Source of the DNA: Choristoneura fumiferana
Taxonomy: Eukaryota; Arthropoda; Insecta; Lepidoptera; Tortricidae
DNA length: 64,000 nt
NCBI RefSeq assembly: GCF_025370935.1
Contig: NC_133481.1
Coordinates: 20,084,915-20,148,914 of the forward strand
Direction of reading: 5' to 3'
The stretch's first letter is position 1. The number at the start of each line of letters is the position of its first letter. Below the pieces are notes generated by a model that was given only the letters and a program-made list of their open reading frames with translations, was not told the origin of the DNA and did not search any database. The position numbers and the translations under genes are program-made. Below are positions 50,861 through 63,280 of the stretch, piece by piece.

Positions 50861-53499
50861 CAGACGTCGGAAAAATTCAAAATTCGCCGCGTTGTACACA
50901 AAAGGGTCGTAAGAGTCGCCTTACATCAGCCCTTCGTTGTTTCCGTAATATAATAATCCACTCACGTATGCAAGCGATTAAACGGTCGGCTCCCGGTTAT
51001 TACGGCCCTAGTAGCAAATGCTTCCGTAATTTGTCGTCAGAAAACTGTTATTTGGAGTTGTTGGGGACTCTTCGCCGATTAATAATTTAGTAGGTGTTCA
51101 GGTTTTTTATGGGTTTGGGTAAATATGGAATACTAGATTTTGCTCGCGGTTTTGGTCTAGAGTCCTAAAACGTGCAAGAAAATTTGTGCAAGTTGTATTA
51201 TATTACCAAACCATGTTGTTCAACCGCTGTCCTTGATGTGAATAAACAACGGTTGCTCGGCGAATGACAATATATTTAAATTTGACACCCTTTTTATACT
51301 TGCTAGGAAAAATCTCGCCAGCGCGATTCAGGTTGATTTAATTTCCCGTACAGCGACATCTATCGGCACATAAACTAATCAAAATACATATTACGGCTAT
51401 ACACATGGATCGCTCAGTTAAGTTAGACCTGACAGAAAAATCTTGCAGGCTGCAATACATTTTTGCGGGTACCTAATGGTAATTGATCACCGCCGCCCAT
51501 GGACACCTACAGCATTATTAGGACTGCGGGTGCGTTGCTGGCCTAAAAGGGGGGGGGGGGGCTAAAGGAGGCATACATTGCGAAACCATTAAAGCTTACG
51601 AGATTAAAGTGGTCAATCGAGAGCCGCAATGTAATGTAACTTGCAAGATTTTTCTTGCAAGTAAACTGAGCTTTACTCGTAAGTACTCGTAGGTAAACTA
51701 GTTTCTAATGATTTAACTTACACTGCAATTCTTAACTGAATTTAAGAGTTAAATTGAAATTGTGGGGTTTTATCAAATTTCCTTGACATTCGAATATTGG
51801 ACTTAAAACTAAACCAAGTTAGACAAGCACGAGATGATACATGACGTACAATTAAACCTAAAGAGCAGTGCAGCTTAGTTTACAAAAGCAAAAATATTGA
51901 TTGCGTCATAAATTCTTTACTTATTACATTACAAGAAGAACACCCGGGTAAAAATTCGTGTTTTCAGACTTACCTAGTGTCTACGATTTTGGATAAAAGT
52001 AGTCTATCTGTTACTACATAATATCATCTCTATGTACACACTTGGATTTATAATTATTATTGGGATTTTGACTTTGGTGGTGGCAGAAAAGGAGGAGTAG
52101 AGCTGGTTGAATATTATTACAGTGATGCCTTTGAATAAAGTCAAAGGATAACAAAAACACTCTATTTATCAAGTTATCTCATATGTTTATGTTCTCCGAT
52201 TAACGTATCACACATTGTTTAAATACAAACATAAAATTTAATGCCGAGTCATTTGTGTTTGCGACCAAATTTTAAGGGTCACTTTTTATACAACTTTGTA
52301 TCTTCTTATCTTCTTTCAATTTTATGAAGATGTTTCTTATATTAAGATTCTTGATATATGTTGATGATATATTACTTATGTAGCGTTATTAGCGTAGCCA
52401 TTTGAAGTGGGTTTTGTTGTCCGAAAAACTGCAAAATTAAAATGATAGTTTCAAAGCACATGAATGAAATATATTTTTCACTTCTCATGCTCGTAAAGTT
52501 CGTGTTTATGCTGTATCTAGGCGACATAAAATAACTTTTTATGCTCTAGTGCATAAAATAAAATCTTCCTCTAATACCAACTCAAGACCAAGATAATCTC
52601 AGGTGTCAACAGCCACAAACAAAAAATTAAGTTTCTATTAATTTTTTAATTTATATTAAACTAAAAATTAATCAAATCAATCATTAGCGATCCCTTCAAA
52701 TAGCGAACCTACTGTGTTAAAAATAAAGTTGTGTTAAATACTTGTGATGTATAGGTACATATCATTTAATAATATTGTAAATCTGTTTAAAAAATATATA
52801 CCAATCAATCATAATGAATCAGTAAAATTAAAATAATAGAATTATTATAATAACGCATAAAAAATAAAAGGTACATAGAAAGTGAATCATTGTTTCCACT
52901 GTTGCTATTTCATTTCCTCGCCATCGAAGTGAAAAGCTGAGTGTAAAACTCGAGCATTAAACCCATTTTCCCCTCAACGTTTCTATCCACCCTCGCCGTA
53001 CCGGCTCGGGTGGCTATATGAACGCCTCGGGTAAAATGGCCCGTTATATGCTCTTGTTGTACAATCTACTATTTTCATACTCAGTCCATTTCTCATGGGA
53101 ATCTCATCGGCGCAGCGCAGCAGCAACCAATTCAAAATAACAATAACTTCTCAAATTAAATATTTGTAACGACTTTACAAGTAATATCCTTAAGAAAAGT
53201 CCATGAGAACCACTTGCGAGGGTATCCACACGTTGTAGAGTGTCCAGGAGCAGCGTGGGGGAGCTGGCTGTTCCCCGCCGAGCGTTGTCACCCCACTGAG
53301 CCCATAAGTGGGTGTTCGAAAGCAATTTGCAGATTTTGACGGTGTCAATGAAGCGAATTTCTTCTAAGTACTTTAACACTGTAAGATTGTAACAAAAGAT
53401 TTTTTTGCTATGCATTCATTAGGTACTTATACGTTTTCATGATATTTCCTAGATATTTCCACATTTTTTTTGTTTAGCAACCATGAGCTTTCAGTTTTT
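50861..53499. other. No gene seen; a few repeat scraps
   Basis: 50900-51060 is unique-looking and slightly GC-rich (CGGTCGGCTCCCGGTTATTA). 51163-51330 and 51600-51680 contain words of the foldback at 3348 (CTTGCAAGATTTTTCTTGCA). 51480-51560 is a reversed LINE-tail scrap ending at a run of 12 G. 52950-53030 is GC-richer (CACCCTCGCCGTACCGGCTC). A 103-codon minus frame at 53104-53415 has no recognisable domain. Confidence 0.4.
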
Positions 53500-53544
53500 A
53501 AATATTTCGTTCCAGGCCATATGCAATATGCACCGAATTATAAA

Positions 53545-53655
53545 GTTAAAGTAAAACTCGCTTTTGCCCACGATTTCGTCTATTGCAATCCCGCAATAGA
53601 CGAAATCGGAAAAAAAATCCGGCATAAAAACTGTCATATCCCTCCCAAGGTCTCA
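53545..53655 (+). repeat. Degenerate CCCGCGGCTTCG-type element containing a perfect hairpin
   Basis: ACTCGCTTTTGCCCACGATT begins the element. 53571-53586 (CGATTTCGTCTATTGC) is exactly inverted at 53593-53608 around a 6-nt loop. Confidence 0.6.
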
Positions 53656-53660
53656 AACTA

Positions 53661-54089
53661 GATCGATTGATTTGTGGCATGGATATATATTTGGAACAAA
53701 TAATGACTGAACTAACCTACAAAGGACAAAAAACGCAAAACAAAAACTTATTAATTTTAACTATCTTCAAAATGTTTAACCAATTTTTTTCACCCAGAGG
53801 TAGTGCATTGGCAAAAAGGTTACGTCCGGTTAAATTCAGTTCACATTTTTTTTACAATATTAATCTAATTGACCGATGACAAAGACAGTCTTATCAACTA
53901 TTAGAGGTTACATCGCATATCACAGTCTCTTTGTCGTGCCTTATAATTGAGTACCTACCATTAAAACAGTCAGAAGCGCGCTTCGGCCATGATCGGGACG
54001 CCTGCCTACTCCCACGCCGATCGGCAATCTATAATTCAACAGTAATGGCAACTTCTATGATTTACTTACGCCGTACTGTCGTTTCAGCA
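53661..54089. other. No gene seen
   Basis: Short unassigned stretch. A 70-codon plus frame (53667-53879) has no motif. Confidence 0.3.
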
Positions 54090-54385
54090 AAATATTTTTT
54101 TATTCGACTAGATGGCAAACGAGCAAGTGGGTCTCCTGATGGTAAGAGATCACCACCGCCCATAAACATCTGCAACACCAGGGGTATTGCAGACGCGTTG
54201 CCAACCTAGACGCCTAAGATGGGATACCTCACGTGCCAGTAACTTCACCGGCTGTCTTACTCTCCACGCCGAAACACAACAGTGCAAGCACTGTTGCTTC
54301 ACGGCAGGATTAGCGTAGCGAGCAAGATGGTGGTAGCAATCCGGGCGGACCTTGCACAAAGTCCTACCACCTGCATTTTTCGCCA
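54090..54385 (-). repeat. LINE family L-T1 3' tail
   Basis: TTTTTTTATTCGACTAGATG, GTAAGAGATCACCACCGCCC, CGCCTAAGATGGGATACCTC, CTCCACGCCGAAACACAACA, up to GGACCTTGCACAAAGTCCTA. The mirror image of 50330-50612. Confidence 0.75.
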
Positions 54386-56399
54386 AACTTCACTTCCAAA
54401 AAAACTTATCGCAGTAGTTTCATTTCCCAGACGAATCTTTAGCATATTAACATTTCGCATTTTATTCATTTGGTCAAATTATCATTTGGCATAATTTTAC
54501 ATTGTCAAGTTTTATTATGACAAACGTTTATTAAGCAAACGTTTTTTTTGGCTAATATTATATTCCAAAAAAATGTTTGTTCAAAATAACACTTCGCACA
54601 CGATCCAACCACAGAAAACAACTGCTACCAGAAAAGTAGATTAGATTAGGTTAAAACTGCATCCCCCACAGAAACGAACTGCTACCAGAAAAGTAGGTTA
54701 TTATGCCATGCAATATTTTGGGAAGAGTGCTTTATGCCAAACGATACATTTTACTAAATACTTAATACTTGGTAATATGAAACATGACTATGTAATTATT
54801 TTTAAAACAAAAATGTGCAAACTTTGGGAAAAGTTTTTTGCCCAGACATTAGTAATCCTTTACTTACAACTACGAAATAGATAGTGCCACGAAAGTCGCA
54901 GTGAATGATTATACACCGTTACAAGAACTGATTGCACAAAAGGAAAATCTTCTTCTTTTCTCTTAAAATATGGCTTTTCTGTTCTAATTAATAGGACAAT
55001 TTCGCCAGTGTCAAGATAAACTCTCTTTGAGAGGGACGTTGTACGGTGATTGTAGTTTTTGCAACTTGATAGTAAAATTCCAGAAACCACGTGGAGACAA
55101 CTTGCGCATTAAAAATGACAGACACGAGAGCAATATATAATTTTGGGATCAGTGTTCACTGTTAAGGTTAATCACAATCAAAATTATACTTCAACTAGCC
55201 AAAGAAACAGAAATAGCAAAATTAGATATTGTCTACATCCGCCATGTTCGAATGCTACAAATCGAATCCAAAGGTGAATGAATGAAATGAATTAGTATGA
55301 GTAAATGTCAAAATCTCGCTGTCATTACATTACATGTTCGTGTGTGCGTGACCTCAACTATGATGGCTTATGTAAAATTTGACATCGATTTCGTTTAGAA
55401 TAATTAATTCGACAGGTGCTTTACTTAACATGTCGTTTTATGTTAAGCCGAAGCAAAGATCGCTTACATCTTTCACAAAGCCTGTATGTCCTGTTGGCCT
55501 ATTTTGTAAATATTGGGCAAGCCGATCGGAATAGGGTTCTATGAACGCTTCACCACTGCTATGTAGGTAAAAATACTTATATGTAACTTTCCCACGAACG
55601 TCGACAAGTAAAATAGGAAAAACAGGAAAGCTTAAAGTTCCATTTTAAACACTGGCTAAAATCAAAAAGTCGTCTGAGAAATATAAAATGGCGAACGTTT
55701 TTATAAAAAATAATAATGATCAAACATATATCTATTGTCAAGAAGACATTAATATCTAAGGCGTATTATAAAATTAATTTTATATCATGGACAGGGAAAT
55801 ATGGAAATAATCCTGATCCGCATTGGCAATCTATCACTTCAAACAGCGAATTTACTGTTAAAAATGTAGTTGTGTTAAATACTGTAAAAAACATTGCTAA
55901 ATAAATAAATAAAATCTTGTTTATTCGTGCAGCATTGACACATTTGGTTAGTAATATTAAAAATTTAAAACAAAAAGCATTGTAAAGTCTGCTTTAAAAA
56001 ATATGATTCTCCTCATCTCATCAAAAGTATTTCCGAACTGGCGGTATTTTTTTTGACATTCGTAATTGCTTGTCGTACAAGTCGAGCAAAATAAAGGCAC
56101 TGCAATACTATACTTTTCTAAAATACAGGGTGTCTTAAAATGAATCCGAAAATTCAGAGGTTACCACTATTTACATTAAACTACACAATTATCAGTTTGT
56201 ATGTTTGGCAAAAGTTATCGTCTGATAATTAATAATTCACTGATATATAATAAAATATTTTATATCACACTTCCGTCCGTAATGCACGGACGGAGGTCAT
56301 TATGTTTATGATCAATACGTCATCGTTATTTGAATCATTTCCTAAGGCTTGTACTTTAAAATCATTCTATACATACAATAAATCATGTACCGAAATGTG
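54386..56399. other. No gene seen; small duplications
   Basis: 54605-54700 contains two copies of CTGCTACCAGAAAAGTAG about 65 bases apart. 55800-55905 shares TAGTTGTGTTAAATACTGT-type words with 52715-52745. 56125-56165 carries ACAGGGTGTCTTAAAATGAA, a lone terminus of the GGTGTTA class. 56278-56298 has CCGTCCGTAATGCACGGACGG. No coding signal. Confidence 0.35.
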
Positions 56400-56600
56400 A
56401 AAGCGTGTGTTTGTATGTTTGTCCGTCTTTCACGTCGAAACGGAGCGATGGATCGACGTGATTTGTGGCATAGGGATATTTTATGGACCAGAGAGTGACC
56501 TAGGCTACTTTTTATCCCGAAAAAATGAACAGTTCCCGAGGGAACAGCGCGCGATAACCGGATTTCAGGCGGGCGAAGCCGCAGGCAAAAGCTAGTTGTA
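56400..56600 (-). repeat. CCCGCGGCTTCG-type dispersed element, inverted
   Basis: TGTTTGTCCGTCTTTCACGT, CCAGAGAGTGACCTAGGCTA, CCGAGGGAACAGCGCGCGAT, GGCGGGCGAAGCCGCAGGCA, AAAGCTAG. Nearly collinear with 2508-2710 reversed. Confidence 0.8.
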
Positions 56601-56634
56601 ATATAATTTTTGTTTTGAAAAAATTACCTGTTAC

Positions 56635-56790
56635 GATTCTTGTGGCGTATTCTACTTGGCAATAATGGTCTTCCTGAAAACGCTGCTAATATAAAAAAAA
56701 ACATGTATAAGACATTTGACTTGTAAAAGATACTTTTGTGACCTACTCACAGAAGTACTTTATTGTAATATAACGAAGTAACCAATTACC
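56635..56790 (+). repeat. LINE 3'-UTR-like tail
   Basis: TTGTGGCGTATTCTACTTGG, CAATAATGGTCTTCCTGAAA, ACGCTGCTAATATAAAAAAA. It parallels 1065-1140. Confidence 0.5.
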
Positions 56791-56799
56791 TAATTACAT

Positions 56800-57187
56800 T
56801 TATTAGTAACAAAAATATACATAAAAATACATTAAAATTAGACTATTTAAAAATATGATAAAAGTAAACAAACTAATATTTTGTTGTATAACTGGCTAAT
56901 CAAATGTTTTAAATTTCTTATTCTTTACTATACATTGTATTCTATCTGATGTACGTTTGTCACTTCAATAAACAAAGTCAAATACAACATTCGTTATCAG
57001 CACGAAACTCTATATTTAACTGAGTATTACTTATAAAAGCTATATATTCTTTATAAAAAGTGAATCTACTAGTTTTTTCCAGTATGTGCGTTTATAAAAT
57101 TATGAAAATCTGTGAAAATTTTCAATAGTTCACGAAGATATTTTCATACTATTTTTGTTGTGACATAAACAGCTGTGCGTAGTAAAT
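56800..57187. other. No gene seen (possible Copia 5' flank)
   Basis: AT-rich. It could include the leader of the Copia element that follows, but no LTR ends (TG..CA) are evident. Confidence 0.3.
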
Positions 57188-57950
57188 ATGGCAAATAATT
57201 CGATTTCTGCCATAAAAACCACTCATAACAGAGATGGTTATTCCGTATGGGAATTTCAAAATGCGTATGTACCTTATGCATGAAGAGTTGATGGAGACGA
57301 TCATCGGATATTCTGATAATAGTAACATTCCTACTGAGGTAAAATCACGTAACGATCAGAAGGCGTTATCGAAAATATGTCTCACTTTAGATGGTATGGA
57401 ATAACTCATGTAAGGTCATGCAAAACAGCCAAGGAAGCTTGGGATGCTCTTTCGTCCGCTTACGAGGACAAGGTTTAGGGCGACGTATAAGCCTCGAACG
57501 GAAACTGTACAGGTACTGTCTTTGATGATTTTTTGATTCCAATATAGAGACGTACATAAATGCTGTCATGTCAACTGTGCAAATTTTAGCCGACATTGGC
57601 AAAATTATGGAAGATGCTTCAATAGCTGCGATTCTTCTTGGAGTTTAAGTCCTCAATATGCACCTTTAGTAATGGCTTTTGGAAAATTCCAACATAGACA
57701 TTACAGTTGGATTTAATTAAGACCAAATTATTGAATGAATGAATAAACAGCTATAGATAACCAGGTACTGCTCTTCGTACACGAATGAACCAGAACAAAC
57801 TTCTACATCCAAACCGAAGAAACCTATTGTGTGTTACGACTGCATGGAGCCAGGACATAAGCGTCCAGATTGTCCCCTAAAAAGGACAAGGAAGAAGAGA
57901 CCGTAAATCACAAAAATTCTCTATGTGCACTGAATGTCAATGACGGATTT
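57188..57950 (+). mobile_element. Ty1/Copia gag, decayed, with CCHC zinc knuckle
   Basis: It starts at ATG 57188 with MANNSISAIKTTHNRDGYSV and WEFQ. It is then readable only in pieces across stops and slips: CLTLDGM, CKTAKEAWDALSSAYEDKG, RRISLERKLYR. The knuckle CYDCMEPGHKRPDC (57832-57873) fits Cx2Cx4Hx4C. This gag layout, ending in one CCHC knuckle, is that of Copia. The reading breaks off at ...LCALNVNDG where the LINE begins. Several stops make it non-functional. It is a relic of a retrotransposon, and its protease part continues at 62122. Confidence 0.8.
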
Positions 57951-60900
57951 TTTTATTTTTTTATTTATTTATTCAAGAACAATATACATTGTGTTTGAAA
58001 TCATAATGGGTACTAGACAAAAATGCATAACCCATATAAGTAATAACATAATCAAAACAAAACAATAGAACACATAATAACATTGTCAATCAAAAATTTC
58101 TAAAATGTCATTACAATTAATATTAATATATAAGAAGAAAAATTTCAATCAATCAATTTAATTCATTCTTAAACAAATTTTGCAATATTACCTGTAGCAC
58201 AAAAACGAATGCGTAAGAAATATTGTCCGCAGGTATGTAGCAGGCTAATTGTAATGGCATCCATTAAGTCGAATTGTTACATTTGTAGTAATCTTCAATA
58301 GAATAAAAACACTTCTCCACAAAAATTTTTTTAGTTTGTTCTTAATATGTGTCCATCTACTAGTGACTTAAGGCCAACTGGCAACTTGTTAAAAAGAAAA
58401 CCTCCTGGTAGCCTGCAGTGTGTTTAACTATTTTAAGTTTAGTATTAATTGAACGTGGCAAGTCCTTCCTCCTCGTAGCCAAGCGCCTGTGCCTTTCTTC
58501 AGGAGTCTCTATGTCTGTTATGTGCTTAACTAAATCCGTCAGAACTACAAGTATGTATAGACACGGAACAGTGAGGATCCCGTACTTCAAAAAAATATTC
58601 CCTACAGGATGTTCTTTGAGGAATTCTAGCTATAGTTCTAATAGCCCTTTTTTGAGAAACAAAGGCCATTTTGATGTTGTATTTATAACTGTTTCCCAGA
58701 ACTTTATACTGTACCTCAACCTAGACTCCACCAATGCGTAATAGACCATCTTGAGTTGGGACAATTTTGCCTCATCCCTAAGACTGCGAAGGGCATAACA
58801 TGCAGAACTTACAGAATTTGCTATTTCCGAGAGTTCAAATTTCCAATTTAGGCTTGAGTCAATGTGGACACCAAGAAATTTCACTGTTTCCTTCTGATCA
58901 ATTGTGACATCATTTGAGAGAACCCTCAGCACATCCTTGTTGTTCGAAGTCGTTTTGAAAACTAAAACACTGGTTTTACTGCAGTTCAACTCAAGGTCGT
59001 TGACACCAAACCAAGAGTGAAAAGCCTTCATTGCGTCATTAGCCTTATCATTTAACAGTTCACAGTTTCTGCTGATATGATAGCATTCGTGTCATCCGCA
59101 AAAACACGAGCTCAGTCTCAGGAATAGTGTTTTCCATGTAAGGTATGAGATCATTTGTAAAAATTATGAAAAAAATAGGCCCTAATATGGAACCCTGTGG
59201 GACTCCCTTTTCTAAAAGGGTCATTTTAGAGTTATGTGTACTTTCCTCGCCATCTTGTACCCATTTAATTTGAACAAATTGTTTTCTGTTTTTTAGATAC
59301 GAACTAAAAAGAGACAACACCTTGCCTCTAACCCCATAGTGCTCTAGTTTTGCCAGCAAGATATTATGGTTGACAGTATCAAAAGCTGAGCTCAGGTCCA
59401 GAAATAAGCCAGCGACTTTTCTCCTATTGTTCATTTGAATAGTTATATCTCTAATAAGAGTAGTGATTGCCTCGTTTGTGCCTTTGCCCTTCTGATATCC
59501 AAACTGTCGCGGGCTCAAAATATTGTGCTGATAAAGGTGCTTCATCAACCTGTCCTTCATTACTCTTTCCAGAATCTTTGAGACTGTTGGCAGAAGAGAG
59601 ATGGGTCTTTGGTTTCTTGGATCTAGTACAGAACCTTTCTTGTGTATTGGAAGGACTTTCGCTATCTTGAACTGGTCCGGGAATATTCCTGAATCAATAC
59701 ACTCGTTGAAGAGATAGGCCAATGGTTCTGCGAGTATTTCAATATTTTCTTTAATGATAGTTATTGGAATCTCGTCATATCCACTCGAGGTCTTAGGTTT
59801 TAACTTTCTTACTATAAAGCTAACTTCTACCGGACTTACATGTTCAAAAGTCATATCATGCTGCACTTTAGAAACATGAGACTGCAACAGTGAAAGAGCT
59901 CTGTTTGATTTATCAATCGTGCCCCTTTTTTGGTAAAATTTTCTAAGAGGATGGCACAAACGTCCCCAGGATTATTCACTAGTTTTGTGGTTCCATTTTC
60001 CTGTTCTATTTTTAAACCAGATTATTTCTTTCTGTTTTTGTAATCTTATTACGATGTTTTTTGTACGATCTTCCATATTTCCTTCTTTGAGTCCTTTGCA
60101 TTTTCTATCTGAGTCTGAACCGTCAGTCTCTTCGCGTTTCTTATTACACGTTTATAAATGGTCATATATTTCTTCTTATATCTTGTAATTGAGTCCTCAT
60201 TATCAAGACCAGATACTCTGTGGGTCACCAGGAAACGTTTCATTTTGCTCGAGACTTTTATTCCCTTTGTCACCCATTTTAATTTGGAGTCTATCCCCAC
60301 AGACTGTTTGATTTTTTTTTTCCCTGAAACTATTCTTGAAAACCTTCTCAAGTTTATTGATAAAATTGTTTATTCCTATATTTAACCACTCCTCTCTTAA
60401 CAATTCTTGGAAAAAGTTTTGTTTTCCAAGAGTACCAAGTCTTCTAACTACTTTCACCAGAGTTTTGTCGTTTTTTAATGTCCCTTCTTTTCCACAGCTA
60501 TAATTCAAGAAGTCCCGCATGACCATCCGCGAGTCCGTTATGGTCCACTATAGGAGAAGTAACCCAGGGATCAGGCAAATTAGTCAAGATGTTGTCTAAG
60601 CACGATTGTGAGTCATTCCGAATGAAAGTAGCAGTATCGATAAGGGCCTAAAGTTATAGGATGCAAGTAACGATAGAAAATCCACTACCTTTTTGTCTAT
60701 CCTCATCAAATTGATGTTGAAATCACCGCAAATGAGACACTTCCTGTCAAAAAAGTGCTCAAGAAGCTGACCAAGATGGTCCATGAATTTGTCGAAATTG
60801 GCATCAACCGGGTTTCGATAACAACATACTAAGTTTACATCCGTATCACAATCCCTGATGCCACACACTTCAAAAATTCATCTTTATACAATTTCTTACA

Positions 60901-62121
60901 TATCGAAAGCTCCACATACTTTCTGCTTATTTTAGCTAAAATTAGTGAACCGCCTCTTTTTCTTTTTGACCGGATATTAAACGTTGCCATTTGGTAACCT
61001 TCTATTCTAAGGAGAGGCGCCGAAATCGTATTCAGGAAGTGTTCACAGATGCAAACATAATGCTTTATATCAGGAAGACTGTTCAGATATAGTTCCAATT
61101 CGTCTTTCTTGTTTGCAATGCCACACAAGTTTTGAAAAATAATAACCTAACTCTGTATGCGTTTTTTTAACGGTATTTTTACTGTTTAATGACTTTTCTC
61201 TAAAAAGAAGAACTGACTATGTGAACATTATCAGGATTTGAAGGACTGAACGGCACCTAGCTGAAAATCCTCAAATACGCTTTTGGTCTGTGAAATAGAT
61301 AAACTGGTATTCTCCGAAGTAAGCTCATTTACATGATGTGCTAGGTCCTTAAATATAATTGACAGTGACTTGTTGTTAATACTACCGCTCCTAGACCAAA
61401 ACATGTCACTTGAGTATTTAAGGTTTTTGCTCGAGTCTACCAAAAGGCATATTCGAGCATCACAATATCAATGTATAGTAATTTATTGAACAGCTCTATT
61501 CTTTTATTGAATAAATTACAGTTATTTTTTAACTTAAATGTAGGTGTGCAAATTATTACATTTGTGTATGACACAGGAAATAATTTATCTCTAATTAAGG
61601 ATACAAGTTTTTGATAGTCATGTGTTTTCTGAAAATCTTCGTTTCCTATTAGGATAAGACAGGCATCCTGCATAGTGAAATATTTCAGTTTGCTCTCTAT
61701 GCCTTCCAACAATTTAGCTACACCTCCGCGAGGATAAATGTAGTGACATATCTTATGTGTGCCAAAATGCTTCAGCTGTCTTGAGCACGGAGTTTTCGTT
61801 GTTGCTGCTAATTATGCACAACTTCGGCCGGGACTGTTTGTCCTTACTCTGTATTTTCCTTTCAGGAATTGGGTCTTTATTTGTGGTAGGACTTGTTAAG
61901 TTTTTGTTGTAGATTGACCTCCGTATTGTTTCGGCGTTGACGACGTTATAGTCGGACCCTTAAATACTGCCGTGTTTTATTGTGTCATTTGTACCATTTT
62001 TCAGTGGAGAAGTCTCAGGTGTATGTTCCGAAGAATAACTCGAAGCCTGTAGCTTTTCTAGTTCAGTGGAGAAGTCTCAGGTGTATGTTCCGAAGAATAA
62101 CTTAGTTCCTTAGTTCCGAAG
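57951..62121 (-). mobile_element. CR1/Jockey-superfamily LINE, near full length, inserted in the Copia relic
   Basis: Read on the minus strand. The 5' part (62121-61230) has an ORF1-like region with ICHYIYPRGGVAKLLEGIES, LILIGNEDFQKTHDYQKLVS and FWSRSGSINNKSLSIIFKDL, resembling the SGNH-esterase-like ORF1 of CR1 LINEs. The endonuclease (61128-60596) has YVCICEHFLN and CLICGDFNIN. A linker (60526-60049) carries KWVTKGIKVSSKMKR. The reverse transcriptase (59959-58630) has KPKTSSGYDEIP, FGYQKGKGTNEAI, GLFLDLSSAFDTVNHNIL and GVPQGSILGP. The FADD box (codons 59091-59102) follows a one-base deletion in a T run. The C-terminal part reaches YGILTVPCLYIL and ends near 58360. The tail ends AATAAATAAATAAAAAAATA at 57951. 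The break points in EN, linker and RT show it is dead. Confidence 0.88.
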
Positions 62122-62122
62122 A
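62000..62122. repeat. 62-bp tandem repeat at the LINE/Copia junction
   Basis: CAGTGGAGAAGTCTCAGGTG TATGTTCCGAAGAATAACT occurs at 62002 and again at 62064, with a third partial GTTCCGAAGAATAG at about 62112-62124. On the minus strand the unit reads SYSSEHTPETSPL. Confidence 0.8.
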
Positions 62123-62426
62123 ATAGATTAGAGCGTGATAAATGGTTTATTGATTCTGGAGGCTTCAGCACACATGACGTCACGAGCGGATTGGATGAAT
62201 TGTGAGAAGTTCGTTTATTGGGACTGTAACGGCATTGCAAAATGGAGATGTACTGCCCAGTAAACGGCATTGGAGATATTTCTATCACCACTTGCGGTCA
62301 GAATACTAATATAAAGAGATTACTGATGTGGTTCATGCGTACCGAACTTGAATTCTAATCTTATTTCAGTAAAGAAGGCAGTAGATAAAGGTTTTAACGT
62401 AGTTTTTGATAAACTGGTTGTAATTT
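62122..62426 (+). mobile_element. Ty1/Copia protease/pre-integrase fragment, continuation of 57188-57950
   Basis: NRLERDKWFIDSG opens the fragment (Asp of DSG at 62152-62154). STH and TSGLDEL follow, then after stops PVNGIGDISI and, in another frame, NLISVKKAVDKGFNVVFDKL up to the gap. W.IDSG..TH is the Copia protease signature, and NLISVKK belongs to the segment before integrase. It is cut on the right by the N run. No integrase or RT of this element is visible. Confidence 0.75.
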
Positions 62427-62526
62427 NNNNNNNNNNNNNNNNNNNNNNNNNNNNNNNNNNNNNNNNNNNNNNNNNNNNNNNNNNNNNNNNNNNNNNNNNN
62501 NNNNNNNNNNNNNNNNNNNNNNNNNN
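62427..62526. other. Assembly gap (100 N)
   Basis: 100 N placeholder, which ends the Copia fragment. The rest of the element may be missing from the assembly here. Confidence 1.
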
Positions 62527-63280
62527 GATCCATTCAAAATCATAACCGTCTCAATTTTTTTTCAGTAATGAGTCCCGGCTATTGTAAAGTTGCTCACACT
62601 ACACTACGAGTATGCAGGATGTCTCTGACCATGGGGCTTTTAATTCAAAGGTTCGATTCTACTCACAAGACTAAGCTACTTTTGTTTTGTAACATTTTCA
62701 AATAATTTGAATTTGGTTAAGGTATACCGTAGGCGACAAGCTAGCAACCTGTCACTATTGTACCGTTTTTGTCAAACTTTAAACCTAAAATTGCTAAAAG
62801 TGGCTCCGAAGCGGTAACGTTTCGTGTGCTCTGCCTACCCCATTTGGGAATACAGGCGTGATGTTTGTGTGTGTGTGTTGAATTTAGATTTATTGATCCT
62901 CAAAGTTTAATCGTTAAATCAGTGTATCGCACATGGCGGTGTTATCGCTGTATCTTGGTACGGGCCTTTAAATATTTTTTGTTATTTATTTCACATCTCA
63001 GATAAACATTTATCAATGTGCTGTCAATTTTAAAATGTATCGCTTACATTGTTTTTTTTTTGTAAAATAGCTCAATTATGCGAGTAGAATGGAACCTTGG
63101 ATTTAAAGCCCTGAAAAGTAAATGGTAAGAGACTCCCTAATTATCTCTCTTTCCGAGTTGCCAAACAAAAATATTTACGCCACGCCACTGGCACCTAGGG
63201 TCTAATAACGATCCGTGTCAACAGTCAGGCAGGTTTATAAAGCGCATTTTTAGTTTTTTAAACTCTTACAACTATCTCTA
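62527..63280. other. No gene; one dispersed repeat
   Basis: 62715-62880 is a copy of the (TG)n-tailed repeat (AAGGTATACCGTAGGCGACA, GAAGCGGTAACGTTTCGTGT, AATACAGGCGTGATGTTTGT). The remainder is unassigned AT-rich sequence. Confidence 0.5.
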
